Assembly (NCBI GenBank): GCA_933228675.1
Contig: OW121744.1
Location: 24,981,299-25,045,298 of the forward strand
Origin: Stomorhina lunata
Lineage: Eukaryota; Arthropoda; Insecta; Diptera; Rhiniidae
Length of the DNA: 64,000 nucleotides
Direction: 5' to 3'
The notes under the pieces are model-generated. The model saw only the letters and a list, made by a program, of their open reading frames with translations. It had not been told where the DNA came from and did no database searches. This document shows positions 12,801-22,999 of the stretch, piece after piece. The translations under genes and the position numbers were made by a program. Each line of letters begins with the position of its first letter. Position 1 is the stretch's first letter.

Positions 12801-15594
12801 AGTTCAGTTCTAGTTCAGTTCTAGTTCAGTTCTAGTTCAGTTCTAGTTCAGTTCTAGTTCAGTTCTAGTTCAGTTCTAGTTCAGTTCTAGTTCAGTTCTA
12901 GTTCAGTTCTAGTTCAGTTCTAGTTCAGTTCTAGTTCAGTTCTAGTTCAGTTCTAGTTCAGTTCTAGTTCAGTTCTAGTTCAGTTCTAGTTCAGTTCTAG
13001 TTCAGTTCTAGTTCAGTTCTAGTTCAGTTCTAGTTCAGTTCTAGTTCAGTTCTAGTTCAGTTCTAGTTCAGTTCTAGTTCAGTTCTAGTTCAGTTCTAGT
13101 TCAGTTCTAGTTCAGTTCTAGTTCAGTTCTAGTTCAGTTCTAGTTCAGTTCTAGTTCAGTTCTAGTTCAGTTCTAGTTCAGTTCTAGTTCAGTTCTAGTT
13201 CAGTTCTAGTTCAGTTCTAGTTCAGTTCTAGTTCAGTTCTAGTTCAGTTCTAGTTCAGTTCTAGTTCAGTTCTAGTTCAGTTCTAGTTCAGTTCTAGTTC
13301 AGTTCTAGTTCAGTTCTAGTTCAGTTCTAGTTCAGTTCTAGTTCAGTTCTAGTTCAGTTCTAGTTCAGTTCTAGTTCAGTTCTAGTTCAGTTCTAGTTCA
13401 GTTCTAGTTCAGTTCTAGTTCAGTTCTAGTTCAGTTCTAGTTCAGTTCTAGTTCAGTTCTAGTTCAGTTCTAGTTCAGTTCTAGTTCAGTTCTAGTTCAG
13501 TTCTAGTTCAGTTCTAGTTCAGTTCTAGTTCAGTTCTAGTTCAGTTCTAGTTCAGTTCTAGTTCAGTTCTAGTTCAGTTCTAGTTCAGTTCTAGTTCAGT
13601 TCTAGTTCAGTTCTAGTTCAGTTCTAGTTCAGTTCTAGTTCAGTTCTAGTTCAGTTCTAGTTCAGTTCTAGTTCAGTTCTAGTTCAGTTCTAGTTCAGTT
13701 CTAGTTCAGTTCTAGTTCAGTTCTAGTTCAGTTCTAGTTCAGTTCTAGTTCAGTTCTAGTTCAGTTCTAGTTCAGTTCTAGTTCAGTTCTAGTTCAGTTC
13801 TAGTTCAGTTCTAGTTCAGTTCTAGTTCAGTTCTAGTTCAGTTCTAGTTCAGTTCTAGTTCAGTTCTAGTTCAGTTCTAGTTCAGTTCTAGTTCAGTTCT
13901 AGTTCAGTTCTAGTTCAGTTCTAGTTCAGTTCTAGTTCAGTTCTAGTTCAGTTCTAGTTCAGTTCTAGTTCAGTTCTAGTTCAGTTCTAGTTCAGTTCTA
14001 GTTCAGTTCTAGTTCAGTTCTAGTTCAGTTCTAGTTCAGTTCTAGTTCAGTTCTAGTTCAGTTCTAGTTCAGTTCTAGTTCAGTTCTAGTTCAGTTCTAG
14101 TTCAGTTCTAGTTCAGTTCTAGTTCAGTTCTAGTTCAGTTCTAGTTCAGTTCTAGTTCAGTTCTAGTTCAGTTCTAGTTCAGTTCTAGTTCAGTTCTAGT
14201 TCAGTTCTAGTTCAGTTCTAGTTCAGTTCTAGTTCAGTTCTAGTTCAGTTCTAGTTCAGTTCTAGTTCAGTTCTAGTTCAGTTCTAGTTCAGTTCTAGTT
14301 CAGTTCTAGTTCAGTTCTAGTTCAGTTCTAGTTCAGTTCTAGTTCAGTTCTAGTTCAGTTCTAGTTCAGTTCTAGTTCAGTTCTAGTTCAGTTCTAGTTC
14401 AGTTCTAGTTCAGTTCTAGTTCAGTTCTAGTTCAGTTCTAGTTCAGTTCTAGTTCAGTTCTAGTTCAGTTCTAGTTCAGTTCTAGTTCAGTTCTAGTTCA
14501 GTTCTAGTTCAGTTCTAGTTCAGTTCTAGTTCAGTTCTAGTTCAGTTCTAGTTCAGTTCTAGTTCAGTTCTAGTTCAGTTCTAGTTCAGTTCTAGTTCAG
14601 TTCTAGTTCAGTTCTAGTTCTAGTTCAGTTCTAGTTCTAGTTCTAGTTCAGTTCTAGTTCTAGTTCAGTTCTAGTTCAGTTCTAGTTCAGTTCTAGTTCA
14701 GTTCTAGTTCAGTTCTAGTTCAGTTCTAGTTCAGTTCTAGTTCAGTTCTAGTTCAGTTCTAGTTCAGTTCTAGTTCAGTTCTAGTTCAGTTCTAGTTCAG
14801 TTCTAGTTCAGTTCTAGTTCAGTTCTAGTTCAGTTCTAGTTCAGTTCTAGTTCAGTTCTAGTTCAGTTCTAGTTCAGTTCTAGTTCAGTTCTAGTTCAGA
14901 TCTAGTTCAATTATCTTTTGTGTAGTCCAGTGTATTTCAAAAGAAGGACAGACAGACGACATACTTATATAAAAAACTTACTCTGGTTCTTGAAATCCAG
15001 CAGGTAAAACATCGCGTCGAACAATGCCATGATGTTGCAACTGTTGCTGGTCGTTTTGTTGGTATATAAAACGTGGCTGCTCCTGGCTGGTTTCATTCAT
15101 CATTAAATTAAAAACCGGACCACTGGTAATACATTTAACACTAACAATCTCTTTGCCATTTGTGGATTCAATAATGATTTTGTGGTAATAAACTCTTTTG
15201 CCCTAAAATAATGGTCAGCTTTAAGGCATAAAGGGGAGTGTTTTGTTTTATTTTATTTAAATATTTTTTTCTGTGGTTTCCCCTTTTTTGTTGTTGCGTT
15301 TTTTCAATTTTCAAAATAATTTACATACCGTTAACTGATTAACCATACGTGTTACTCCACACTCGTAGAAATCACTTAACGATAAACGAAATACGGCCAA
15401 AGAACCGTTGATTTCAGGATGACACCGTTCATCTGGATAGCCCTTAAGGCCTTCCAAGTAGATTTGTGGTTTTTCGCTAGTACTACTAGTATCTACGGCT
15501 GCCACTGTTGCAGCTACTGGTGATGATGATATAGGTTCTGGCAGGCCAATTTCCACGCGCATTAAATCTTCACTACAATGAACTTTGTGTGTGC
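3554..15594 (-). CDS. ZP-domain membrane-anchored apical matrix protein (piopio/quasimodo type), 5'-incomplete gene of five exons
   Basis: Spliced gene: exons 15594-15329, 15202-14982, 7992-7762, 7692-7394 and 3801-3554. All four introns have GT/AG ends and compatible phases (0, 2, 2, 1). The joined frame gives 421 residues plus stop. Numbering from the first visible codon, ZP-N has Cys 7, 58, 79 and 113 and ZP-C has Cys 241, 283, 287 and 292, the eight-cysteine ZP pattern. A furin-type RRRR site is at 301-304, a short heptad-like helix at about 341-361, and a hydrophobic tail at about 402-421 follows small residues (NGA at 397-399), so a GPI anchor or tail anchor is plausible. ZP proteins of this kind polymerise in the apical extracellular matrix of insect epithelia. 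The first exon is split after one base of a codon, so an upstream signal-peptide exon is missing. The protein resembles Drosophila Piopio from memory; Quasimodo is the alternative. Introns of 6989 and 3592 bp are filled with satellite. Confidence 0.9.
3845..7370 (+). repeat. 31-bp palindrome-core array 2, inside the last ZP intron
   Basis: This array fills most of the 3592-bp intron between the last two ZP exons. Linkers are CGTTATA, TGTTATA and CGTTAAA types, forward orientation. It begins with the same ~80-bp leader as array 1 (CTTATTGCACT...GACAATTTTTCGATATA). It contains a tandem duplication of about 1.1 kb (about 4400-5350 and 5450-6430). The array reaches to within about 25 bp of the splice donor at 7393. 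Confidence 0.93.
7394..7692 (-). CDS. ZP gene, fourth visible exon (ZP-C cysteines and furin site)
   Basis: The acceptor TTCCAG precedes 7692 and the donor GTGAGTACA follows 7394, after one base of a codon. It encodes residues 241-339, starting CTVDPYLFENF. ZP-C cysteines are at 241, 283, 287 and 292 (NVCLDKCLGTQC). GRRRRD at 300-305 is a strong furin-type cleavage site; in ZP proteins this cut releases the domain from the external hydrophobic patch. The short intron to the previous exon is 69 bp (7693-7761). An open frame on the opposite strand over the same bases is a shadow. Confidence 0.94.
7762..7992 (-). CDS. ZP gene, third visible exon (start of ZP-C)
   Basis: The acceptor TTTTCCTTACAG precedes 7992 and the donor GTAATTATT follows 7762. 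The frame gives residues 164-239 plus two bases of residue 240, beginning DIEITTSLTERAPEPRL and ending in ETIIFKG. It has the hydrophobic/Gly pattern expected for the ZP-C half (MEITLDRESAPVYGLGVNYL) and no cysteine until the next exon. It is not among the long open frames because its ends are defined by splice sites rather than stops, yet the codons read through without a stop and join the neighbouring exons in phase. Confidence 0.92.
8000..8550. other. Unique part of the large ZP intron
   Basis: Non-repetitive AT-rich intronic sequence upstream of the third exon's acceptor. It has ordinary polypyrimidine and stop-rich frames in all directions. I see no gene or motif of note. Confidence 0.6.
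8553..11275 (-). repeat. 31-bp palindrome-core array 3 (linker TATAACG), inside the large ZP intron
   Basis: Same family as arrays 1 and 2 but in reverse orientation (TATAACGAAAAA then TTTTCTATAGAAAA). Units from about 9785 to 10435 are nearly identical 31-mers (about 20 copies), flanked on both sides by progressively diverged units. That pattern fits recent expansion in the centre. A few units at 9700-9770 are in the opposite orientation. Confidence 0.94.
11280..12009. other. Unique AT-rich intron segment
   Basis: Non-repetitive stretch between the 31-bp and 11-bp arrays within the large ZP intron. Frames are broken by stops and no exon-like GC rise was seen. Confidence 0.55.
12010..14910 (+). 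repeat. 11-bp satellite, unit GTTCAGTTCTA, ~260 copies
   Basis: A 2.9-kb head-to-tail array of GTTCAGTTCTA, almost perfectly homogeneous. Rare variants are GTTTAGTTCTA near 12143 and a GTTCAATTCTA near 12295, plus a short irregular patch (about 14615-14665) where GTTCTA half-units are repeated without GTTCA. It ends about 70 bp from the splice donor (14981) of the large ZP intron, so it is transcribed with the gene as its complement. Confidence 0.97.
14982..15202 (-). CDS. ZP gene, second visible exon (end of ZP-N and linker)
   Basis: The acceptor TTTTAG precedes GGC AAA at 15202, and the donor GTAAGTTTT follows 14982 (GA, phase 2). It encodes residues 90-162 and part of 163. The fourth ZP-N cysteine is at 113 (VSVKCIT), in the typical continuation VYYHKIIIES. 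A Gln-rich, poorly conserved linker (about residues 126-147) leads to a dibasic RRD (151-152) and DVLPAGFQEPE. The intron to the previous exon is only 126 bp. The following intron is 6989 bp and opens almost at once into the 11-bp satellite. Confidence 0.93.
15329..15594 (-). CDS. ZP gene, first visible coding exon (ZP-N)
   Basis: The acceptor TTATTTATTCTAG precedes 15594 and the donor GTATGTAAA follows 15329. The exon holds two bases of a split codon plus 88 codons (residues 1-89). It carries ZP-N cysteines at 7 (VHCSEDLM), 58 (PDERCHP) and 79 (FYECGVT), with the conserved stretch FRLSLSDFYECGVTRMVNQL. An Ala/Ser/Thr-rich insert at residues 22-42 is probably a lineage-specific loop. The open frame continues about 27 bases upstream into the intron, but the methionine there is not the true start: the conserved domain begins right after the acceptor and no signal peptide is encoded. 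Confidence 0.93.
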
Positions 15595-15896
15595 CTAGAA
15601 TAAATAATTTTTTGAAATTCAAATGTGAGAAAAAATTATTATAAAAATAAATTTCTTATACATAATTCATGAATTTTATGAAGGAAAAAATAAACTGGTT
15701 ATTTATTTATTTATTTTTTAGCTTTAAATAAGTAGCAAGAATATAGTTTTTTTATTTTTAGTATAAATAAATTATGCATATGACTATAAACAAATGATTG
15801 CATAAGTGTTAAATTTAAATAATAAAGTATTCATAAGAAATGATAAGAAAGACATTCCAGGCTCAAAATGTCAAGAATATTTCACGATGAAGAAAT

Positions 15897-15918
15897 AAAA
15901 ACAAAAGACTTAAGCAAC
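15897..15918 (-). repeat. Dispersed CTTAAG motif, reference copy
   Basis: AAAACAAAAGACTTAAGCAA, the consensus form. Other good copies (forward sense of CTTAAGTCTTTTGTTTT taken as plus): minus at 16402-16428, 18897-18925, 23153-23182, 34395-34421 and 39770-39797; plus at 26171-26190, 29619-29645, 43869-43894, 61470-61500, 61681-61709, 62871-62899 and 63022-63055. All but the variants at 16.4, 26.2, 34.4 and 61.7 kb keep the full ACAAAAGACTTAAG or allow one change. Confidence 0.75.
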
Positions 15919-16973
15919 AGCCATGAGTGTTAAAGTAAGGAAGAGCAAGGAATGATTGCAGAAATGGAAAGGAAATAGTTCAGAAATTTTAAAAAATCGA
16001 AATTGCACTTTTGGAGCAGTTGTCTATTTTAGATACTTATAGAGCTTTTGGAGGCTCACAGTGGGAAAGCTCAAAAATTAATGAAAATAAATCTATACTT
16101 TCTAAAATTATAAAATTGTAACAGAAACAATGAAGTAAGATAAATTTTAACACCCTAATTCATAAACGAAAAATAAAGTTATAACAGACTTATAAATAAA
16201 TTCTTTCATAAAAAATTAATAAAAAAAAACTTTTGATAATTTTATAACTCGTATTAGAAGTATCAAAAACAGAATAGCTAAGCTATAGATGAAATTTAAA
16301 ACTTGATACTTCTTCCATAAATAATTAATAGAAATTATAAAAAAAGGCTAGACAGAAAGATTCCAAGCAGAAGTTGTCAAAAATTTTCACGATAAAGAAA
16401 TAAAATCGAAAGACTTAAGAAACAAACTGGCCAAGAGTGGTATTGAAGAAAAAAAATAAAGGAGTGGAAATATTGGATAATCTTAGAAGTATTTATTGAA
16501 AATCGGTTTTATTTAAGTGCATAAAGAGTATTAACTATATGCGTTAACTATTTTAGCAAAAACTTATTCCTATATTGCAATAAATATTTTTTTTGTTATC
16601 AAGTTAACTTTTATAAAAGTATGTAGTTTATAATTCATTAATTTATAATTATTATCGTAAACAAGATGGATTGTGACAAAAAGTAAGAAAAAATATCTGT
16701 GGCTTGGTGTTAAAAGGGCCAATGTCAATTTTTTGCTTTTTTAAGTTAATCATGGCATTTAATTTCTTTCTTTACCCTCTTTTATTTGGCTTCAACAGCT
16801 AATCTCTAACTTACTCTAAATATACTTACAAGGGTTTTCATGGGCAATGTTACTATAAATTTATATGGAAAATAAAAACTTTAAATCAAATTTTCTCAAA
16901 ACTATTTTTTTTTTAAATTGGCCTTTTTAGCACCAAGTCATAGATATAATTAAAGCATTTCAAAATATCCATC

Positions 16974-17048
16974 ATGGACTTAAAAAAAATAGCAAAAAGT
17001 TTGAAAGTTGACCTACGAACTGTTTCAAATGCATTAAACGGTATATAA
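16974..17048 (+). other. Short frame with helix-turn-helix-like peptide, possible transposase relic
   Basis: A 24-codon frame (MDLKKIAKSLKVDLRTVSNA, then a short end) matches the general pattern of a DNA-binding helix-turn-helix (I-A-x-x-L-x-V-x-x-x-T-V-S/x-x-A-L). In-frame codons continue upstream for about seven residues before a stop. In a fly genome such a peptide could be a fragment of a Tc1/mariner- or pogo-like transposase. It is too short to rule out chance. Confidence 0.2.
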
Positions 17049-17608
17049 TATAAATTTATTGTACTACATACATTCTTCTATTTAAAAAGTGAAATTAAAG
17101 TAAATAAAGAACAATAAAAAATACATAAACTCACAAACATACAATTCATGAGCACGTGTGTTTCTTCTATTGGATACTCATCCTCATTAGTTGTTTCTGA
17201 ATTAGAGTAAAAGCGGTATACTCTCTTTTTATGGAGTTTTCAAAACGACCATACGGCAAATCAATGTCTAGAAGTGTAACACCTTTAAATGTCATTTGAG
17301 CATTAAAAAAAAACCTGGATCCGCAAGTAGATAAGATATAAGGAATATTGGTAAGCCGAAGGGCACCTAATACTTCTATCAGAAAAACAGCACGTATGGT
17401 GCAATGCTCTAATAGTTTTGTCTGTAGAGTCAAAGCTTATGGTATGGAAGAAATACAAAGTTCGAAAAGTTCCAGAAATACAAAGTTTGAAAAGTTCCAG
17501 TAAAACTTCTCTAAATAATGCATTTGCCGTTCGGAGACAGTGTTCAGGAGGAGGTTTGGACAAAACAAAAAAAAAAAAAAAACACCAAGAAATTTGTATT
17601 TGAAGTTG

Positions 17609-18085
17609 CACCAACTTAGAGACCTTCATCGGCTCATGCTTAATATGATTACGTAATAAAATGCATATGCATAGTTTTCGATTTATTTTTAAAAATTTTC
17701 AATTGCTCCATCTATTGGCAATTAATCGCATCAACTTAGAAACCTCCGTCGACTCATGTGTGATCAAATGTACAGTTTACGCTATTTAATTGATTTTGAG
17801 CAATTTTTAGTGGCGCCACCTGTCGGAAATCAGTCATACCAACTTCGAAACATTCGTGGGCTCATAAGCTACAACTTTGCTAAAGAGCATAGCATGATCA
17901 AATGCATAGTTAACGGTTTAATTCATTTTGTGTAATTTTCAGTGGCGCCACCTGTCGGAACTTGGTCATACCTATTTAGTATTGTTTATCGGATCATGCG
18001 CAATAATATTTCTTAAGATTACAACATGATCAAATACATAGTTTACTAATATATAAGGGACATACAGACAGACAAACGTTAATTT
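17609..18085. repeat. Degenerate ~105-135-bp tandem repeats with GTGGCGCCACCTGTCGG
   Basis: About four diverged copies begin near 17609, 17732, 17840 and 17972. They share CCAACTTAGAAACC, then GGCTCATG, then GATCAAATGCATAGTTTACG. Two (17812 and 17942) keep TTTAGTGGCGCCACCTGTCGG or close to it. The block ends in ACAGACAGACAAACG, as the repeat at 1.7-2.5 kb does. Probably the sub-repeat region of a non-autonomous mobile element. Confidence 0.65.
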
Positions 18086-18495
18086 TTATATATGTGACGC
18101 GCAGAATAGAAAGGGATCTAAGGATTTTGTTCAGGAGAGCCATTTTAAAGATTTAAATGCTTCCATCTTTGATGCACCATCACTGAGCGTATTGTTGTTG
18201 ATCTCATTAGAAAGCGACACATCTCATGATGCCAGGAACGTTTTGGTCAACCTTGAAAACCAGCGTAGGTTGTCCCTACCTCTTATTTTTTGTACATCTT
18301 GTTTTGTGTAATTTTGTATAGAAGGTTCCTTTCTCTATGCGCTGTCACATACATATATTTAATGTTGAATGAATTTGTACAGTATATCCAGCGTTGCCAA
18401 GTGTGCAGATTTATCTATTTTTTTTTTTCTTTTTGAGATTTTAAAAGTTTAGAATAGCGGAAAACATGTTTTTACCCAAGAAAACTGTTTTTTTT
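18086..18495. other. Unique stretch, no gene seen
   Basis: Moderately AT-rich sequence after the CAGACAGAC microsatellite. It may still belong to the preceding repeat (ACGCGCAGAATAGAAAGGGATC). Short frames only. Confidence 0.4.
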
Positions 18496-18499
18496 TCAA

Positions 18500-18665
18500 T
18501 TCTATAATTTCTAACAAAAAAATTTTTTACATACATAAATTTTTATATCGAAAAATTTTTTACTGAAAAATTGTATATCAACAAATTTTCTATAGAAATG
18601 AATTTATATCGAAAAATTTTCTATGGAAATATTTTTATATGGAAATATTTTGTATAGAAAAATTT
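18500..18665 (-). repeat. Small degenerate block of the 31-bp family
   Basis: Five or six diverged units with TATATCGAAAAATTTT linkers and eroded CTATAGAAA cores. Probably an old remnant or a seed of the family. Confidence 0.7.
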
Positions 18666-18669
18666 GTAA

Positions 18670-20095
18670 CTACGAGTTTGCCTCAAAGAGTGAATTAAAA
18701 TTCCGAACGGTTTGCAATATATGAGCCTGAGAAAATTATCACTTGATTTTATTTTGTCCTATTTTGGAGGTTACGAAATTGTGACTTAACACGAGATTTT
18801 AATTTGTTTGACGGAATAGGTCATAAGCTTTCAAATAGATAAAAAATATTCAAAGATAAAAGAAAATTACAAAAAAAATATTAACTAATGCTCTAAAAAA
18901 ACAAAAGACTTAAGATGCAAACTCGATTTGAATTAATTATTTTAAATTCAAAAATTAAATGTTTTAATTTGAATGACTCTAATAAACATTGAATATAAAC
19001 TGATACAAATGCATGTATTAAAAAAAAAAATATTAATTTAAATTAAGCCCCATATTCAGAAACGATTAGTCAAATTATCAAAAGGTTATGGTATATATTT
19101 TTTATATAAACTCTGATATACAAGCTTATTTTTCGCTTATGAATTAGGTGGTCTGTTCTTAAAAATCATTCACATATTTATATTTATGCTCACAAGTTGA
19201 CAATTTTTATAGAAAAATTGAGATCTCTTTTAAATGCTTAACTTAAATTAAGATATACTTGATTCCATTTTTAACCCATAAAACTTCCTGGCGAAAATTT
19301 CTCACTTTATGTAAAAAAAACATCTTTCTTTCTGTCGCTATTAAACTCAAAAAACCACATCATTAATTTGTATTAAAAACCTATAAAATACAACAGTCTT
19401 TGCTCTTATTAGACAAATCTTTTAAAAGATGAAACAAAAAATAATAAATTGTTCTTAATTACCCCTATACTTAGATATTTAAACTTAAACTTCCCAACAT
19501 TTCCCGCGATCTAAGCTGATCGCCATCAGGCTTCTTATGGCCATACTTTTTATTCTAGATTTTTTTTATTTGTTTATGTTGTTTTTGTTGTTGCTGTTGT
19601 TTTGTTACTTTTTAAAACAATTTATTAGAAATTTTATCAAATTCTTTTAATCTTGTAAAGCAACCTCATAAATTCTGCAAATACCCGCTGAGCGTATGAG
19701 ACCAATGGACGCATAAAGCTTTTCGGTTAAACTGCCTAGAAGGCATACGCACTTGTTTTTGGTCGAAAGGCTGTTTGTTACAGTCAGTATCTGTGTGAAT
19801 AAGTTTGTACAATATAAATATTTTTTTGACATAAACTACAAAGTTATTTGCATATAATTCTAGAGTTGGCAAAATGTTCTAAAATATGTGGAGCGTTAAT
19901 ATATAACGGTCAAACTGGAAAACAGGATTATATTCATATAATGGCTAGGAAAAACCAAAAAGCATTAAAACAAATTTGCATACATTTTAAAAAGATTTTG
20001 ATTAAAAATTAATGTAAGTTTTTTTCACAAAAGATGAAAAAGTCTACATAAGTTTGCCTAATGCAGTGCATTAGTTTGGAAACTGATTTAACATT
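18670..20095. other. Unique AT-rich stretch with one dispersed CTTAAG motif
   Basis: Contains a dispersed motif copy at 18897-18925 and a GTTGTTGCTGTTGTT microsatellite near 19582. A short, less AT-rich patch at 19645-19790 is open on the minus strand for about 60 codons, but it has no recognisable domain or start context. Confidence 0.45.
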
Positions 20096-20097
20096 AA

Positions 20098-22995
20098 ATT
20101 TTTAAATATACAAATTTTTCTGTAGAAAATTTTTCTATAAACAATTTTTTGAAATTTAAATTTTTCTATAGAATATTTAATATTTTTATAGAAAATTTTT
20201 CTAATGATAATTTTTCAATATAAAATTTTTCGATATGAAAATTTTTCTTTAAAAAATTTTAGATACACAATATTTTTTTGCATTTTTTAAATGAAAATTT
20301 CTATAAAAAATTTTTCGATATGAAAACTTTTCTATAGCAAATTTTTCGATCTGAAAATTTTTCGATATAAAAATTTATGTATAGAAATTTTTCGGTATGA
20401 AAAATTTCCTATTGAAATTTTTCTATATGGAAAATTTTCTATAGAAAAATTTTCCTTAGAAAATTTTTCGATATGAAAATTTTCTATATTTTTCAATATG
20501 AAAACTTTTCTATAGAAAATGTTTCGATATAAAAGTTTTTCTATAGAAAATTTTTCGATATACAAATTTTTCTATAAAAAATTTTTCGATATAAAAATTT
20601 TTCTATAGAAAATTTTTCGATATAAAAATTTTTCTATAGAAAATTTTTCGATATAAAAATTTTTCTATAGAAAATTTTTCGATACAAAAATGTTTCTATA
20701 GAAACATTTTTTGATATGAAAATTTCTCGTTATAAAGAATTTTTTTTTGGAAAATTTTTCGCTATGAAAATTTTCTATAGAAAATTTTTCAATATGAAAA
20801 TTATTCTATAGAAAATTTTTCGATGTGAGAATTTTTCTATAGAAAATTTTTGGATATGAAAGATTTACTATAAAAAATTTTTTCTTTAGAGATTCTTTAA
20901 ATATAAAAAATTTTCTTATTAACATTTTTGATATGAAAATTTTTCAATAGAAAAATTTTTCGATATGAAAATTTTTCTATAGAAAAATTTTTCGATATGA
21001 AAATTTTTCTATAGAAAAATTTTTCGATATGAAAATTTTTCTATAGAAAAATTTTTCGATATGAAAATTTTTCTATAGAAAAATTTTTCGATATGAAAAT
21101 TTTTCTATAGAAAAATTTTTCGATATGAAAATTTTTCTATAGAAAAATTTTTCGATATGAAAATTTTTCTATAGAAAAATTTTTCGATATGAAAATTTTT
21201 CTATAGAAAAATTTTTCGATATGAAAATTTTTCTATAGAAAAATTTTTCGATATGAAAATTTTTCTATAGAAAAATTTTTCGATATGAAAATTTTTCTAT
21301 AGAAAAATTTTTCGATATGAAAATTTTTCTATAGAAAAATTTTTCGATATGAAAATTTTTCTATAGAAAAATTTTTCGATATGAAAATTTTTCTATAGAA
21401 AAATTTTTCGATATAAAACTTTTTCGATATGAAAATTTTTCTATAGAAAAATTTTTCGATATGAAAATTTTTCTATAGAAAAATTTTTCGATATGAAAAT
21501 TTTTCTATAGAAAAATTTTTCGATATGAAAATTTTTCTATAGAAAAATTTTTCGATATGAAAATTTTTCTATAGAAAAATTTTTCGATATGAAAATTTTT
21601 CTATAGAAAAATTTTTCGATATGAAAATTTTTCTATAGAAAAATTTTTCGATATGAAAATTTTTCTATAGAAAAATTTTTCGATATGAAAATTTTTCGAT
21701 ATGAAAATTTTTCTATAGAAAAATTTTTCGATATGAAAATTTTTCTATAGAAAAATTTTTCGATATGAAAATTTTTCTATAGAAAAATTTTTCGATATGA
21801 AAATTTTTCTATAGAAAAATTTTTCGATATGAAAATTTTTCTATAGAAAAATTTTTCGATATGAAAATTTTTCTATAGAAAAATTTTTCGATATGAAAAT
21901 TTTTCTATAGAAAAATTTTTCGATATGAAAATTTTTCTATAAAAAAATTTTTCGACATCGAAAAATTTTCTACAGAAAAATTTTTGATATCTAAAAATGT
22001 TTCTATAGAAAATATTTTGGATATGAAAATGTTTCTATAGAAAATTTTTCGATATGGAAATTTTTCTATAGAAAAATTTTTCGATATGAAAATTTTTCTA
22101 TAAAAAAATTTTTCGATATGAATATTTTTCTATAGCAAAATTTTTCGATATCGAAAAATTTTCTACAGAAAAATTTTTGATATCTAAAAATGTTTCTATA
22201 GAAAATATTTTCGATATGAAAATTTTTCTATAGAAAATTTTTCGATATAAAAATTTTTCTATAGAAAATTTTTTCGAAAAATTTAAAAACAAAACTTTTG
22301 CTATCGAAAATTTTTTACAGAAAAGTTTTAAATATCGAAAATTTTTGATAGAAAAATTTTTATATCGAAAAATTTTTCTATAGAAAATTTTTCAATATGA
22401 GAATTTTTTATAAAAAATTTTTCAACTTCAAAATTTTTCGATATGGACATTTTTTGATATCAAAAATTTTTCTATAGAAAATTTTTCGATACTAAAATTT
22501 TTTTATAGAAAAAACTCCTCCCGAAATTTTTCTATAGAAAAAAGTTCATACGAAAAATTTTCTGTAGAAAAATTTTCATATCGAAATATTTTCTATAGAA
22601 AATTTTCGATACGAAATTTTTTCTGTAGAAAATTTTTCGATATAAAATTTTTTCTACAGAAAATTTTTCTATAGAATATTTTTAGACACGAAAATTTTTC
22701 TAAACAAAATTTTTATATAGAAAATTTTTTGATATAAAAATTTTTCTGTAGTTTTTTTTCGATACATTTTAAAAATTTTCTATAGAAACATTTTTGCATT
22801 GATAAATTTGTGTAGCAAAAAACATCTATAGAAACATTTTTATATCGAAAAAATTTCTTTAGAAAATTTTTAGTTGTTTTTATATCGAAAAAAATTATCT
22901 AAAAATTTTTATGGAAACATTTTTGTATCAAAAACATTTCTGTAGAAAAATTTTGTATATCGAAAGATTTTCTAATGAATAATTTTTATATTGAA
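20098..22995 (+). repeat. 32-bp palindrome-core array 5 (linker CGATATG)
   Basis: About 90 units with linker TTTTTCGATATGAAAA. Units from about 20940 to 21945 are almost identical 32-mers (about 30 copies). Both flanks are diverged, with some units in opposite orientation (ATATCGAAAAATTTTC) near 21955, 22150 and 22330. The one-base-longer monomer distinguishes it from neighbouring arrays. Open frames on the minus strand here are repeat translations rich in Ile, Glu, Lys, Phe, Tyr and Arg. Confidence 0.95.
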
Positions 22996-22999
22996 ATTT

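Larger units (their letters stand above)
15595..17600. other. Region upstream of the first visible ZP exon; low-complexity, with a duplicated ~110-bp segment
   Basis: Probably intronic, since the first visible exon needs an upstream exon. A segment at 15850-15920 (GACATTCCAGGC...AAGACTTAAGCAAC) recurs diverged at 16355-16430, and both include the dispersed AAAGACTTAAG motif. A 24-codon frame at 16974-17048 has a helix-turn-helix look. An open frame on the minus strand at 17433-17167 has no recognisable family. No convincing signal-peptide exon with a 1-base-phase donor was found. Confidence 0.45.

Noticed and set aside
20332..22292. Minus-strand frames rich in IEKFSYRK
   Set aside because: Translations of the 32-bp array, where the period lets three units stay in frame for a while. 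Likewise 7249-7452 over the end of array 2.
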